Positions 1 to 11,191 of a stretch of 64,000 bases of DNA are shown here, in pieces. The stretch is taken from positions 184,055,051-184,119,050 of the forward strand of contig CM061138.1 in the NCBI GenBank assembly GCA_030789695.1, in the 5' to 3' direction. Below the pieces are notes generated by a model. The model saw only the letters and a program-made list of their open reading frames with translations, was not told the DNA's origin and did no database searches. The stretch comes from Scilla litardierei (taxonomy: Eukaryota; Streptophyta; Magnoliopsida; Asparagales; Asparagaceae). The position numbers and the translations under genes are program-made. How positions within the stretch are numbered: the stretch's first letter is position 1; every line of letters starts with the position of its first letter.

Positions 1-1994
1 CACTTAGTACTTCACTTTCCCAGGCTTCTGCAGAGCCTGTTTCTACCACCTTTGAGTCGTCGGTCACAGTCGATCTACTCTCTGCCCTCGTATTATTTAC
101 TGTTGAGCCCTCCACCTTCACCATAGACCTCACCACCAGTTCTCCTCACGAGTTCCGACCTGACCTCCCACCCACCACCGCCCCTGGTCCACAGCAGAGT
201 GACACATCACCACCCCCAGAGGGTGGTGCATCTGCTTGATATAGTCCATCCCAGCCTTTGCCTCCCCTATACCTATTGTGCCCATCTGTCTCTTCGGAGC
301 CCTACTTTTATACAGCTTAGGGGGAGGATACATCCACCCATGCATCATTTCGCATATTGCATTGCATCATATCATATTTTTATTTCTTATTTTTCTTTTA
401 TTACATAGCTTTTATTTTATTTCCCCACCCACACCACCCTTGTAGCATCATCTCCCGCTCACGAGCGTTTTCTTAGCTGTGAGGACACTGCTAGGTTTAG
501 CTTGGGGGATGAGTGCTCTCGCTTTATTTTATTTTTATTTTTACTTTTTCATTTTCCTCACTTATTTTCAGTTTTATTTTACTTTTTCACCACTTTCCCA
601 CCTCGTTTTATTTTTTCTCATTTTGCATCATATTTTATGTTTTTCTCCATGCATGCATCTCTTTTTATCTGTTTTCCTTTTTTCTCTGTTTCTTTTTTAT
701 TTTTTGCTAAGGATGGTCCAAATGATGATATCTCTCTAGGCTTTATTAGTTTTTGCTATGCTCATCTCTTTGGCATGCTATTATGGTTAATTTCAGTTTT
801 ATTATCTATATGCATGCTTTTCTTTTGATGATCTGTCTGAATTAATACCTGAAATGAATTGAAAATCAATTGCATGAACTAGTGTTTAGTATGATTTATG
901 TTGGGAAACGCACCTAGGTTCAGGCATCACTAGAACACTTGGAGCACCTGCTTTCTTATCTTATTCACTTCTGCTTGCATGCCTGCTGATATTGTGAGTA
1001 TTACCGCATGCCATTTTCAGTATTCATTTAGGGAAGTGAAAATATTCATACTTTATATGAGTTTAGTTAGGGTTTTATTTTATCAAACTGATGTGCACCA
1101 TCTTATGAGTGAACCGAGAGTCCCATTATCTTCCTTCTCCACATATCTATTTTATCTGTACATTTCAGTTGGTTACACCCCCAGAGCTACTTTACCGCAT
1201 CCCACTTCCCAAACATAAAAAGAAAAAGAATAGCTTCTAAATGAAAATGAAAAAAAGAGAAAAATATATATATGTAATATATATGTGTGTGTGTGTATTC
1301 ATATCTGAAAAGAAAAAAAGAGAAAGAAAATGAATGAATACGATTTTATTTCATTTCATTAGAAGCTATCATTTATTCTGGGAAGAAAAACAAATTTCCA
1401 TATCATTTTCCTTGATGAGACGTCTCAAACTAAGCTTGGGGGGGTAAATCAACTGATCATACGAGTGAGCTTGACATTAGAGTGGAGACAGTGCACATCG
1501 GGGAGATTTTATAAAACCCAAACTTTACAAATTGCTTTAGTTTTGGAGATTTTTCATGTAACTAATTGAATATCTGAATGACATGATCTTTCCTATTCGT
1601 TATTGCATGTTGTGTGAATCTTTTGTGTTCCTTGTGTATCTGCGATTGAAAAGAGCGTTGCCAACTCTTTTATACTAGACTCTAGGGATTGCATGAGATT
1701 GATATGATTTGACGGTGTTATTTCAGTAGATCCCTGTTCTTTGCCTTTATTGCATATCATATGATATATAAAGCTAGAAATTACAAATAGCATGTATGTT
1801 TAGCACTCAGAGCATCGTGATAGACTTTTTAAGCCTGAGATCTGACCGATCGTCCTTATCACTTTCCTCTTACCTCTCTCTTTTTGTTTTTCATTCCTCT
1901 TTATTTTCAGTTTCTTATTTTCGTTTTGTTTTCCTCCCGGCGTACCGATTATTCGTCTTCCTCGAGGACGAGTAAGAGGTAAGCTGGGGGATTC
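1..1994 (+). mobile_element. Athila/Tat-type LTR retrotransposon, 3' internal region (partial)
   Basis: This AT-rich, mostly non-coding stretch precedes a long LTR and ends with the purine tract TAAGCTGGGGGATTC next to the LTR start. A CTCGAGGACGAG block lies just before the tract; this combination is familiar from the 3' ends of plant Athila/Tat elements. It holds a T-rich segment (about 520-700), an AT/GT microsatellite (1264-1297) and four similar AGCTT(A/G)GGGGG purine tracts. No pol domain is visible, so only the 3' untranslated part is in the window. Element orientation is plus. Lineage is inferred from these motifs, not from a coding domain. Confidence 0.6.
3..239 (+). pseudogene. C-terminal end of an unrecognised ORF in the Athila/Tat-type element
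   Basis: An open frame runs in from the left edge for 78 codons and stops with TGA. It is rich in Ser, Thr and Pro and ends with a proline-rich tail (residues around PPTTAPGPQQ). No conserved domain is visible. Its position just before the long 3' untranslated region suggests the end of the element's last ORF (integrase tail or the extra Athila-type ORF), but that is inference. Confidence 0.3.
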
Positions 1995-3518
1995 TGATAT
2001 GTCCATATTTTCTATCTTTTTCATATCATTATCTCATCGCATTGCATATCATTTTCTCTCCCAAATCCCACTTTTTACTACGATTCTGCATTTCTGACGA
2101 TATTTTCGAGTTTTGTAGTGTTTCGTGAATTTTCAGGGATTTTGGAGCGATTTGGACCCATATCCGGACATGGACACATCCGACATGGCCATGAGCTCTT
2201 GGCGGGGCTCTGGAGGAGTTCGCCGCATTCCCGGAGCCATTGGAGGAGAGAAGAGGGAGAGAGAACAGAGAGAGAAGCTGCAGGCTCAGACCCAGCATTT
2301 CCCAGAAAATGCTCGGTCCGAGCAGCTCAGCTGCTCGGTCCGAGCCGTATCAATTGCAGCTGAGGTCGCATACGGGCTGACGTGGACCGACCAGCTCATC
2401 TGTTCGGTCAGGTAGCCCCAGATTTCATAGCCCGAGCAGCACACGAGCAGCTGACCGAGGAGGTCCTACTCGGTCCGGGTAGGTCGACTTCCAGATCTCC
2501 AAGCAGCCGAGCGGCTTGCCTACGCGGACCGAGCCTCTGACCGAGCTACGCTGACTCGGACCGAGTCACCTACTCGGTCGGCACTTCCTGGGGCATTTTT
2601 GGAATGTTTTTGAAGCGCGCGATGCACACGATCTGAGGGACGGAAGCTCGCAATTGGAGGGAGCGGCTGAGGAGAGTTCATTCTGAGTTTTTGAGCGAAT
2701 TTTAAAGAGTTTTTGTGAGCGATTTTTGTAGGAACTTTGTATTAATTTTTGTAGCGAATTTTGGATTTACTATTGAAGATTATTGCCTTTGTTCTCGTCT
2801 GGATCTGTTCTTCGTTTATTCTCGCTGTAAGTTTATTTTAGCCCTAATTTATCTATTGCTAAAATGTTTTCTCCTGCGAAATTGATATTTTTGTGCGTTC
2901 CTATTGCGATGTCTGAGTAGATATAATCTAGGGTTGATGGGTTAGCCCTAGGATTTTTGGGGGAAAATATAGATCTGGATCCATACGTTGAATTGGGGAT
3001 TTAGGGCTGTATTTCGGTAGATCACATCGAATTCGTAGATAACCCGTGCTGAGATCATGCCCACGGTCTGTGGAATTGATGTGCTTAAGGTGTATCTAGG
3101 GATTCGAATAGGGAAATCGATGGATCAAACCAAGGCACGTGACCATGCTCGGCTCACGCCTTGAGGGGATCCATCGACAAACTATACCGCTACGTTGACG
3201 GTTACCGCCATGGCGTCAACGAGAGCCACCGAAATACCCCACAATTCTAACCCACGAGAGTGGTACGAATTGGAGGATTAATTTCCTAACCCTAATGAAA
3301 TGTAAGGATCCTATCCAACACCAACCCCCGATGATCCTAGTGGCGATCCCTAAAGCCCTAGTCCCTTTTTTATCGATATCACAACAACAATCAACCCAAA
3401 TCTTTCACTCCGACCGCTACCTCACTTCCAAATTTAGAAATAGACTGAGAATATTATAGACACTATCTCCATCCCTATGGGATTCAACTGTCTTTTATAC
3501 TATAACTCGACACCGTCA
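1995..3518 (+). repeat. 3' LTR of the Athila/Tat-type element (about 1.5 kb)
   Basis: Begins TGATATGTCC directly after the purine tract. The right end is either ...CTCGACA (3512) or ...CCGTCA (3518), just after the CCCTATGGGATTCAAC block near 3470-3490 that resembles the usual LTR tail of this lineage. The partner 5' LTR lies outside the window, so the target-site duplication cannot be tested. The U3 part (2305-2590) is studded with CGGTCCGAG-type palindromes. Confidence 0.6.
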
Positions 3519-4388
3519 TCTTGCGGATTGGGCCCGAAGTCGAAGCCTAGGGGCCATATTACGCCTGGCGATCGTGACACCGCCAGGTGGATCCTAGGTG
3601 TAGCCTACGGGTGCGTCACCGAGCCTGACGTCGCATTGTATTCTTGACGGGCTTTGTGTTGTAAAAAGGTTAAATAAATGAAGCATCTTTTGTTCATCTT
3701 TATTGTTTTCCTTACTTCTAGTTCTCCTTGGTGGTTGCGCGGATGGTGTTCTTGTAAGGGTATGAATGCCCCCAACATTCTTCTGTCGGCAAGCGCTGAG
3801 CCGTGGGGAGTAGAATGTTGAGATATAGTATGTCCAACTTAGGCTTGTGGGTGAGCTTCGGGCAACTAGCGAGCTTCGGGAAGAAGAGAGCCGGGGTTTG
3901 GTAGATCGGCCTTAGCCGTCGATCGCCTTTTTTGTCGGTCCGCGGTAATGGAAGTGGGACCGGTCCTCGACCCGAGTGAGGAAAAAGGCGGGAGTATTTT
4001 TGAAAAGCCCGCTTCGCAAATCGACCCAATCATTTCGAATCAGAGGCGGGGAAATCGAAGCGCCCGGGCCGTTATGAGGGTGACATGTGACGGATGTGAC
4101 TGCGGTCGTCAGTCGAAGCGTCAGAAGGGGCCCGTCAACCGAAGCATCAGAAGGCATGGATTTCCGATGCGTGGCGGGACATCTGCGGTCATGAGCGCTC
4201 GGAGGGTTTTATAAATAGGTCTGGGTGGAGACAAGTGAGAGTTTCTCACTTTCGGAAGTCCATACGCATTTGTGATCGCCGGAGATTGTGCCACTGCCAT
4301 TGAAGTCACCGTCGGAGATCGAGCCGCCATCGCAGGACCATCGTCCTAGCCACCTCAATTGTACAGGTATTGAATCTTTTCTCTCGAT
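3519..4388 (+). other. Upstream region of the accessory transposon gene
   Basis: There is no convincing ORF. The left part (3640-3700) has an A/T-rich end-of-transcript look (TAAAAAGGTTAAATAAATGAAGC). The right part is GC-rich and runs into a TATA box at 4210-4217, about 170 bases before the accessory gene start. I read it as promoter and 5' untranslated region of the gene at 4389. The left LTR of the host Tat element could not be found here. Confidence 0.35.
4210..4217 (+). promoter_or_regulatory. TATA box (TATAAATA) of the accessory gene
   Basis: TATAAATAGG lies 170-180 bases upstream of the ATG at 4389, a spacing that leaves a normal plant 5' UTR. It drives the strand opposite to the surrounding Tat gag-pol. 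Confidence 0.5.
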
Positions 4389-5308
4389 ATGACTTCGTCG
4401 GTTTCTTCTACCCATTCATCGGCGTCAGTGGAGGTGGGGAAGTGGGTTCGGAGTCGAGCGAGCTCCGCTGCGGATTCGGTGCAGAGCACAGGGGAGGAGT
4501 CATCGGAGAGTTGGAGTTGGACTCCGGGCGGTGAGCAATCAGTGGGCTCGCCCCCAGAGGTTCAAAGGGATCCGAGGAAGGGGAAGGGGCCCATAGCACG
4601 GACGTCGAAGCCTGCCGACCAGGCTACTGTTACAGTTACCGAGGCTGGAGATGTTCCCGCCGAGATCTCGAGTGCGGTGTCGGTGACGAAGACATTCATC
4701 ATATCTGACATCTGTGTGTTGTATATTAGGCCGCTTGACTCAGTCCATCTGCCGACCTCTTCAGAGAGGTTATGCTTCACGAGGGATTACAAGGTCGGGG
4801 TATACATATCATGCTTCCAGCAGGGGCTGCGTTTCCCCCTTCATCCTCTAGTGCTCGAGATTCTAAACTTCCTGGAGCTTCCTCTGTTCCAGTTGATGCC
4901 AAACTCCATCAGAGCGATAGTCGGTTTCCTGGTTTTATGTGCGAGCAACGACGTCTGTCCGTCCATGTCCCTCTTCTGTCACTTCTTCGCGCTAAAGAAG
5001 CTGAGGTCATATTATTACTTGTCAGAGAAGAAGAGTCACCCCCTCAATTCTGGGCTTGCCTGGCAAGATTAAAGGGTGGAGGGAGCAGTTCGTGTTCGTC
5101 TCGACGCCCTTCGACTTGGCGTTGAGTTTGAACTTGGGCGTTCTGAATCCCAATGCGATGAGGGGGGGTCTATCTGAGTGAGGACGAGGAGGAGCGGGCC
5201 CGAATTCTGATGGCGATCCCTGAGGAGGGCCGCTAGTATGGCATGCTCACCGATAAGGAGATGATAGTCCGGCATATTTGGCCCGAAGGTAACGTGAGCT
5301 TCATGGCT
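4389..5308 (+). pseudogene. 'Putative gypsy type transposon' (PF04195-like) accessory protein, 5' part
   Basis: The N-terminus is Ser/Glu-rich and disordered. From about residue 105 comes the family core: a YIRPLDSVHLPTSSERLCF segment, then GLRFPLHPLVLEILNFLELP, a conserved PNS.RAIVGFLVLC region and an F(C/R)HFFALKK segment. This order matches the plant 'putative gypsy type transposon' family as I know it; its molecular function is unknown. The first frame stops at 5070-5072, but the homology (LPGKIKGW...FVFVSTPF) continues in another frame to about 5170, so there is a frameshift near 5040, with further stops near 5177 and 5233. The gene is then cut at 5308 by the Tekay insertion and resumes at 15033. 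It is transcribed against the Tat pol genes around it. Confidence 0.65.
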
Positions 5309-7013
5309 TGTCACTCCCCGCTTCCCTAAAATGGAGACGAGACGTGAGAAGGTCCGCTCAGACGTGGAGCTGTGAAGCTGCACTCCTGATATGCGTCAAT
5401 TTAGTATAAGCAGGTCCCTGTAAACGCAAACGGAACAACAACAATAATAATAATAAAATGAGACGGATATGAAATACCAATCTCAAAGTTCGTCCACAAC
5501 AATTCAACATCACAGAAAAAGCCACCAGGCTAACAGGAAAGAGTCTAAAGGCCCAGAACAAGGCCAAACAAAACACAAACATAACAGAGTATCAAACTAG
5601 GTGCCACGCATCGACAACCTAAGCAATCTAACAAAAACCAGACATAGACACTAAGACTGATCTTCAGTGTCTACGAAGTCCTCGATCAACGCGGGTTCTG
5701 ACTCAGCGTCAGCGAACACCGCATCCTCAACAAGTATCTCAGGCTCGGGCTCTAACATGTGTCATCCAAAAGAGAAAAGTGGCACATGTCAGGAAGTCGA
5801 AAGACTTGTGCAAGGAAACTGAAAGAAAGGTAAACTAACAACCTAGCAGTTAAAGTATGGTGCATGGCAAGTAAAGTAAGGTGGTAACAAGTAAGGCAAA
5901 GTACAAGTAGCAAGTGGTAGTTGTGTCATGTAATGTCAAGTAACAAGTACAAGTACAAGGGATCACCCACACATGGATGCCCTATTGCCCGCAGGCTGTA
6001 GTCATGTACAAGGGATCACTCAGAGAGTGCCCTATTGCCCGCAGGCTGTAGTGAGCTCGTCTTCTGGACCACGAGCCAGAATTGTAATTGGCCTAGGGTT
6101 GTGCCCGCAAAACGGGTGCCTAGCCGGTACAAATAGTACAAGTATGTAGCGAAGCTAGGCAATTACGATGAGTGTTCAAGCATGCAATGACATGAGCAGA
6201 TATTCGCGTACCGTTAATTGAAATTAAACGTGACAGGCAAAATGCAATGACATGAACATATTCGTGTACCGTTAATTTAAATTAAACATGGCAGTTAAAA
6301 TGCAATAGCAGTTAAGGATGCATGGATGACATGAACAGTTAATACGCGTACCGTTAAGGGAAAGTAAACATGACATACAAGCATGATGAGGGTGACGGAC
6401 CAAGCTTCGTTGTCAAGCTGGGTCAATGGCGTCTAGACGGCTATCCTTTCACCGTCTAGTCTCTGTTACGCTAAAGCAAGGAAAATGGCCTAAGACATGG
6501 CCCAAATCAAGAGATGCAAGTTTCACTTGCCTGATACCGGGTTCGACGAGCAATGAAGATCGTCACACAAGCTAACTACGGAATAGATCACTGTTATAGC
6601 AAAACAATTATTAGAACAACGATTCTAAATCGATTTCTTAATAGAATCCTAATTGTCTAATAATCCATTTTATTAGGGTTTCACAAATGTCAATGTGGTT
6701 TATGCTAAAACTAAAGAATCGAGTATTACCGTGAAGAAGCGGAGGAACGATGCCGAGCAACCACGGTAACGGAAGAACGATCCGGCTCAGATCTGGAAAT
6801 GAGGGAAAATCTGGAGAAATAGGTTTTGATATGGGTTTTGGGGGTTTGATGTAGGTTTGAGGAAGATGGAAGGTGGAAAGTGTTAAGTGAGGGTTTGGAT
6901 GATGGATTTTGGGCTTAGGATGAAGGAATAAGGGTTTGAGGAAGAAGAGGGCTCAATGGGGGAGAAACTATGGTTTTAGGTCATGAGGAAGAAGAAGAAA
7001 ATGTTTGGAGGGG

Positions 7014-7021
7014 TATTTATA
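7014..7021 (-). promoter_or_regulatory. TATA box in the Tekay 3' LTR
   Basis: TATAAATA on the minus strand, 40-50 bases downstream of the palindrome array; the same site occurs in the other LTR at 14289-14296. It marks the U3/R border region. Confidence 0.6.
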
Positions 7022-7060
7022 GAGTTTGGTGGCGGCTAGGGCAAAAGTAGGGTTTCCTGT

Positions 7061-7484
7061 ACTGTTTAGTCGATCAAAGAGCAACCACTGACCGACTAGT
7101 TTGGGAACTAGTCGGTCGGTTGACCAACGCAGACTAACTAAGTGTAAACAGTAACCCCTGACGAAAACCTGAACTAAGAGTTAGTCGGTCAAAGAACAAC
7201 TACTGACCGACTAGTTTGACATCTAGTCGGTCGCTGAACGTTCTTAAACCGACTAAAAGTGAACAGTAGCTGGTACCAAAAATAGTTAATGAGTTAGTCG
7301 GTTAAAGAAGCATTGCTGACCGACTAGTTTGCAACCTAGTCGGTCAACCAACGTTCTTAGACCGACTAACGATAAATAGTAACTCCTGAACATTTATCAA
7401 AACCCACTAGTCGGTTCACGAAGGTTTTCCGACCGACTGGATCGTCATCTAGTCGGTCGTTGCCCCTTCTTATACCGGCTAATG
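7061..7484. repeat. Four tandem dyad units in U3 of the Tekay 3' LTR
   Basis: About 105-115 bp period. Each unit contains GACCGACTAG, a short spacer, then CTAGTCGGTC, an inverted repeat able to form a hairpin (for example 7090-7116), and further single GACCGACTA half-sites lie between units. The array is just upstream of the TATA box. Confidence 0.8.
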
Positions 7485-7752
7485 TGCACTGAAAGTTCCG
7501 AAATGGAGCGCGAAGCTCCGGGATGGTTTCCTAAGTCTCCTAGGCTCGTTCTAACTCTAAGATATCGACGTTATGAAGCCCGTCACGAATGACTTACTTC
7601 AAACACGCCGACCTACGGAAGAATCTAGAGAATCACGACGAAACGAACGAGAATGAAAACTACGGAGACGGAAATGGAAATCGCAACCAAGGAGAAGCAA
7701 CCAAATATATATATATATAATAAAATCCATACATGAAAAACCAGTCGTTACA

Positions 7753-7767
7753 TCCTCCCCAACTTAA
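7753..7767 (-). other. Polypurine tract of the Tekay-type element
   Basis: On the minus strand TTAAGTTGGGGAGGA directly precedes the 3' LTR start TGTAACGACT. This is the expected primer site for plus-strand DNA synthesis. Confidence 0.85.
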
Positions 7768-7797
7768 GAAAAATTCCGTCCTCGGAATTCCCAACAC

Positions 7798-9386
7798 TCA
7801 CGTGTCCGGGAACAAAAGTGGGTAGCGCTCTTGCATCTCATCTTCTCTCTCCCAAGTAGACTCTCCCGACGAACCGTGCCGCCACATCACTCTAACAAGA
7901 TCGACGACCTTGTTCCGAAGTGACTTCTGACGCCTGTCCAGAATTTGCATTGGATGCTAGTCATACGTCAAATCTGGGCGAACGACGATCTCTGAGAAAT
8001 CCACAGCATGAGATGGATCGCTGATGTATCGACGAAGCTGCGACACATGGAAAACATCGTGAACTCCTTCCAAAGATGGCGGCAAGGCTAAGCGGTAAGC
8101 TACCTCGCCAACCCTCTCCAGAATGTCAAACGGTCCAATGTATCGCGGGCTCAACTTCCCTCGCTTCCCAAAACGAATCACTCCATGATTCGGGGAAATC
8201 CTCAGAAACACATGATCCCCAGGCTGAAACTCCAAAGGACGGCGTTTAGCATCCGTCCAATGCTTAAAACGGTCCTGAGCAATCCTCAACCTCTCCCGAA
8301 TATTCCTGACAACATCCACGGCCTCCACAATCATCTCAGGTCCCAACAACTCCCGATCACCAACGTCATCCCAACTCAATGGCGATCGACATTTCCTCCC
8401 ATAAAGAGCGGTGAAAGGCGACATGCCAATACTTGCCTGGAAGCTGTTGTTGTAAGAAAACTCCACCAGATGTAGATGGTCCTCCCACGAACCCTTGAAA
8501 TCCAACATGCACGCCCTCAGCATGTCCTCCAAGATCTGAATCGTCCTCTCGGACTGGCCATCCGTCTGCGGATGGTATGTCGTGCTGAAACTCAGACGCG
8601 TATCCAAACTCTTCTACAAACTCTGCCAGAACTGAGATGTGAACCTCGTGTCTCTGTCCAACACGATACTCACGGGGACTCCGTGAAGTCGTACGACCTC
8701 CTGCACGATTCACGTTACATCACTATCCAAACTAGAAAAAGGAAATAAAAACGGAGAGTAAAAGAATTTACCTCCATATATCTCCTGGCTAGCGCCTCAG
8801 TGGACTGTCCTACTCGGAACGGAATAAAGTGCGCGGATTTGGTCAATCGATCTACGATCACCCAAATCACGTCATTCTGCTTCGGACTCCGAGGTAGTCC
8901 AGTCACGAAATCCATAGTGATGTGCTGCCATTTCCACTCCGGAATCGGAAGCGGTTGTAGCAACCCTGCCGTACGCTGATGCTCCGCCTTTACCTGCTGG
9001 CAAACCAAGCATTTGGCTACACTCCGAGCCACACTCCTCTTCATGTCGTGCCACCAAAAGTTCAGACGAAGATCCTTGTACATCTTGGTCCCACCAGGAT
9101 GTACAGAATACGACGAACTGTGTGCCTCCACCAACAACTCCTCTCTGATATCCCCAGCAGGCACACACAACCTGGCTCCAAACCTCAGCGAGCCATCCTC
9201 ATGAATCAAAAAGTCAGTCCACAGACCGGCTTCCACCTGCTCCCGAATCTTCACCAGCTTCGGATCCTCAGCCTGGCCAGCCTTGACCCGATCCACAATC
9301 GTCGACTGTATCTGCATACACATCAACGAAGAAGACTCTCCAGGAAGAACAATCTCCACACCAGACTCGCAAAAATCCTGCTGCAA
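7798..9386 (-). pseudogene. Integrase with chromodomain-like tail (Tekay gag-pol, C-terminal part)
   Basis: Minus strand. The N-terminal zinc-binding H-H-C-C pattern is visible (H...H...CLVCQQVK, about 9150-9000), followed by the core motifs MDFVTGLP, IVDRLTKSAHF and, after the intron, [20 protein letters not shown] and YHPQTDGQSERT, so the D-D-E residues are present. The C-terminal GPF..L.RVG.VAYRLALP..L..VHDVFHVS region follows, then LRNKVVDLVRVMW and WEREDEMQERYP, a class II-like chromodomain. The end is TGA at 7798. The frame is interrupted by a 71-bp intron (8701-8771) and by TAG codons before 9386, at about 8608 and at 7957. Without the intron the parts before and after it are in one frame. 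Confidence 0.85.
8701..8771 (-). other. Intron 2 of the Tekay gag-pol (71 bp, inside integrase core)
   Basis: Minus strand: donor GTAAAT after ATGGAG, a T-rich middle, acceptor TGCAG before GAGGTCGTACG. It is phase 0. Translation through it loses the integrase homology (VNSFTLRFYF, then a stop). Removing exactly 71 bases brings the upstream frame (start 9386) into register with the downstream frame (8607) and places YME directly before EVVRLHGVP, as in other gypsy integrases. Confidence 0.75.
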
Positions 9387-9392
9387 TCTCCA

Positions 9393-10595
9393 CTACGAAG
9401 TCAAAATTATCACCGCTGGAAGCCTACTCAGCGCATCAGGAACCACATTCACCTTGCCAGGGTGATACTGCAAATCAATCTCATAATCCGCCATGAGCTC
9501 TAACCATCGACGTTGTCGCATGTTGAGCTCCTTCTGGGTGAAAATATACTTCAAGCTTTTGTGATCGGTGAAGATCTTCACTTTCTCACTCAGCAAGAAA
9601 TGTCTCCAAATCTTAAGAGCAAACACAACAGCAGCCAACTCCAAATCATGCGTCGGGTAATTCTTCTCATGAACCTTGAGCTGGCGCGAAGTATACGCCA
9701 CAACATGCCCGTGCTGATGCAACACACAATCGAGACCCTTGCCAGAAGCATCGCAAAAGATCTCAAATCCGCCGCTGCGATCAGGCACAACAAGAATGGG
9801 GGCAGTCGTCAATCTCTCCCTCAGAACACCAAAGGCATCCTCACAATCACCCGACCAAACAAAAGCAACATCCTTCCGCGTCAACCTGGTCATCGGCTCC
9901 GCAATACGGGAAAAGTCCTTAATGAAACGCCGATTATATCCTGCCAAACCAAGGAAACTCCGGATCTCAGACGCTGATGACGGAACAGGCCACTCTCTGA
10001 TGGCCCTGATCTTCTCGGGATCCACTGAAATACCATCTCCAGTCACCACATGCCCAAGAAAAGCAACTGTGTCCAGCCAAAACTCGCACTTCAAAAACTT
10101 AGCATACAACCGATGCTTCCTCAAAATCTCCAGCACCGTCCTCAAGTGCGAGGTATGCTCCTCCTCTGACTTAGAATAGATCAGAATGTCGTCAATAAAG
10201 ATAACGACAAACTTATCTAAAAATTCATAGAAAATAAGGTTCATCAGATTCATGAAAACTGCGGGTGCGTTGGTTACACCGAAAGGCATAACCACAAACT
10301 CGTAGTGTCCATACTTCGTCCTGAAAGCTGTCTTCGGAACATCATCCTTCTTCACCTTCAACTGATGGTAACCACTCCTCAGATCCAACTTCGAAAACAC
10401 CCTCGAACCTCCAAGCTGATCAAAAATATCATCGATGCGAGGCAACGGGTATTTGTTCTTAATGGTCACCGCATTCAACTCCCGATAGTCCACGCACATG
10501 CGATGCGAACCATCCTTCTTCTTCACCAACAACACCGGTGCTCCCCACGGAGACACACTAGGGTTGATGTAATCCTTCTGCATAAGCTCATCCAA
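9393..10595 (-). pseudogene. Reverse transcriptase and RNase H (Tekay gag-pol)
   Basis: Minus strand, about 400 codons between two TAG stops in the same frame as the protease. RT motifs in order: [62 protein letters not shown] and the catalytic FIDDILIYS. Then [19 protein letters not shown], and RNase H with [28 protein letters not shown] and the ending PDALSRLP. All catalytic residues look intact. Only the flanking nonsense codons (10596-10598 and about 9390) break it. It copies the element RNA into DNA in cytoplasmic particles. Confidence 0.9.
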
Positions 10596-11191
10596 CTACC
10601 TACGCAATTCCTCCAACTCTGCTGGCGCCATACGATATGGTGCCTTCGAAATGGGCTGCGCACCTGGAATAAGATCAATAGAAAATTCCAAAGCCCGATC
10701 AGGTGGCAATCCAGACATCTCCTCAGGAAAGACGTCATCAAAATCTCGCACCACAGCTGGCCTCTCCAACTCCATCTGCATAGCCACAACCTCCACCGGT
10801 CTGGCTCGAAATCTGACAGGACCAAGCGAACTGCTACCACGGCTGAACTCAAACACTGGGTGTCCAGGAATCTCGAACACGACCTTCTTCCTCCGACAGT
10901 CGATCGTAGCATAGAAGCTCGCAAGCCAGTCCATCCCAAGAACTGCATCGTAGTTGATGATGTCGTGGACAATGAAATCAGCACAAAGCTCACGTCCACA
11001 AACCACCAACTGGCAAGAATTGCACCTACGATGCACCGAGACCACACCGTTCCCTGTGACGATATTCCAACTCTTAGGAAGAGAGGACGTCGACAAGGAA
11101 TGCTTCTCCACGAAGCTCCGGGCCAAAATGCACATCGACGCACCTGAGTCAAAGAGGACTCGAGCAGGAAATGTGCAAACCAAAACCACAC
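10596..11191 (-). pseudogene. Aspartic protease and RT N-terminus (Tekay gag-pol)
   Basis: Minus strand. The exon begins right after the intron 1 acceptor with GVVLVCTFPARV and the catalytic triad region LFDSGASMCILA, then the INYDAVLGMDWL flap region, a spacer, and the RT N-terminal FPEEMSGLPPDRALEFSIDL and SKAPYRMAPAELEELRR. It stops at TAG (10596-10598), where related elements usually have Gln. The reading frame continues directly into the RT. The protease would cut the Gag-Pol polyprotein. Confidence 0.85.

Larger units (their letters stand above)
5309..7752 (-). repeat. 3' LTR of the Tekay-type element
   Basis: Same length (2444 bp) as the copy at 12584-15027 and about 98.4% identical by eye. 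It is the 3' LTR because the purine tract abuts its high-coordinate end. It holds a TATAAATA box (minus, 7014-7021), a four-unit palindrome array (7061-7484) upstream of that box, and a short AT repeat at 7707-7720. Confidence 0.95.

Noticed and set aside
479..828. Phe/Leu-rich ORFs that could look like membrane proteins
   Set aside because: They come from a T-rich low-complexity stretch in the 3' untranslated part of a retrotransposon.
10596..10598. Programmed TAG readthrough between protease and RT
   Set aside because: TAG occurs at five places along the same polyprotein, including inside the integrase, so mutation is the simpler reading.
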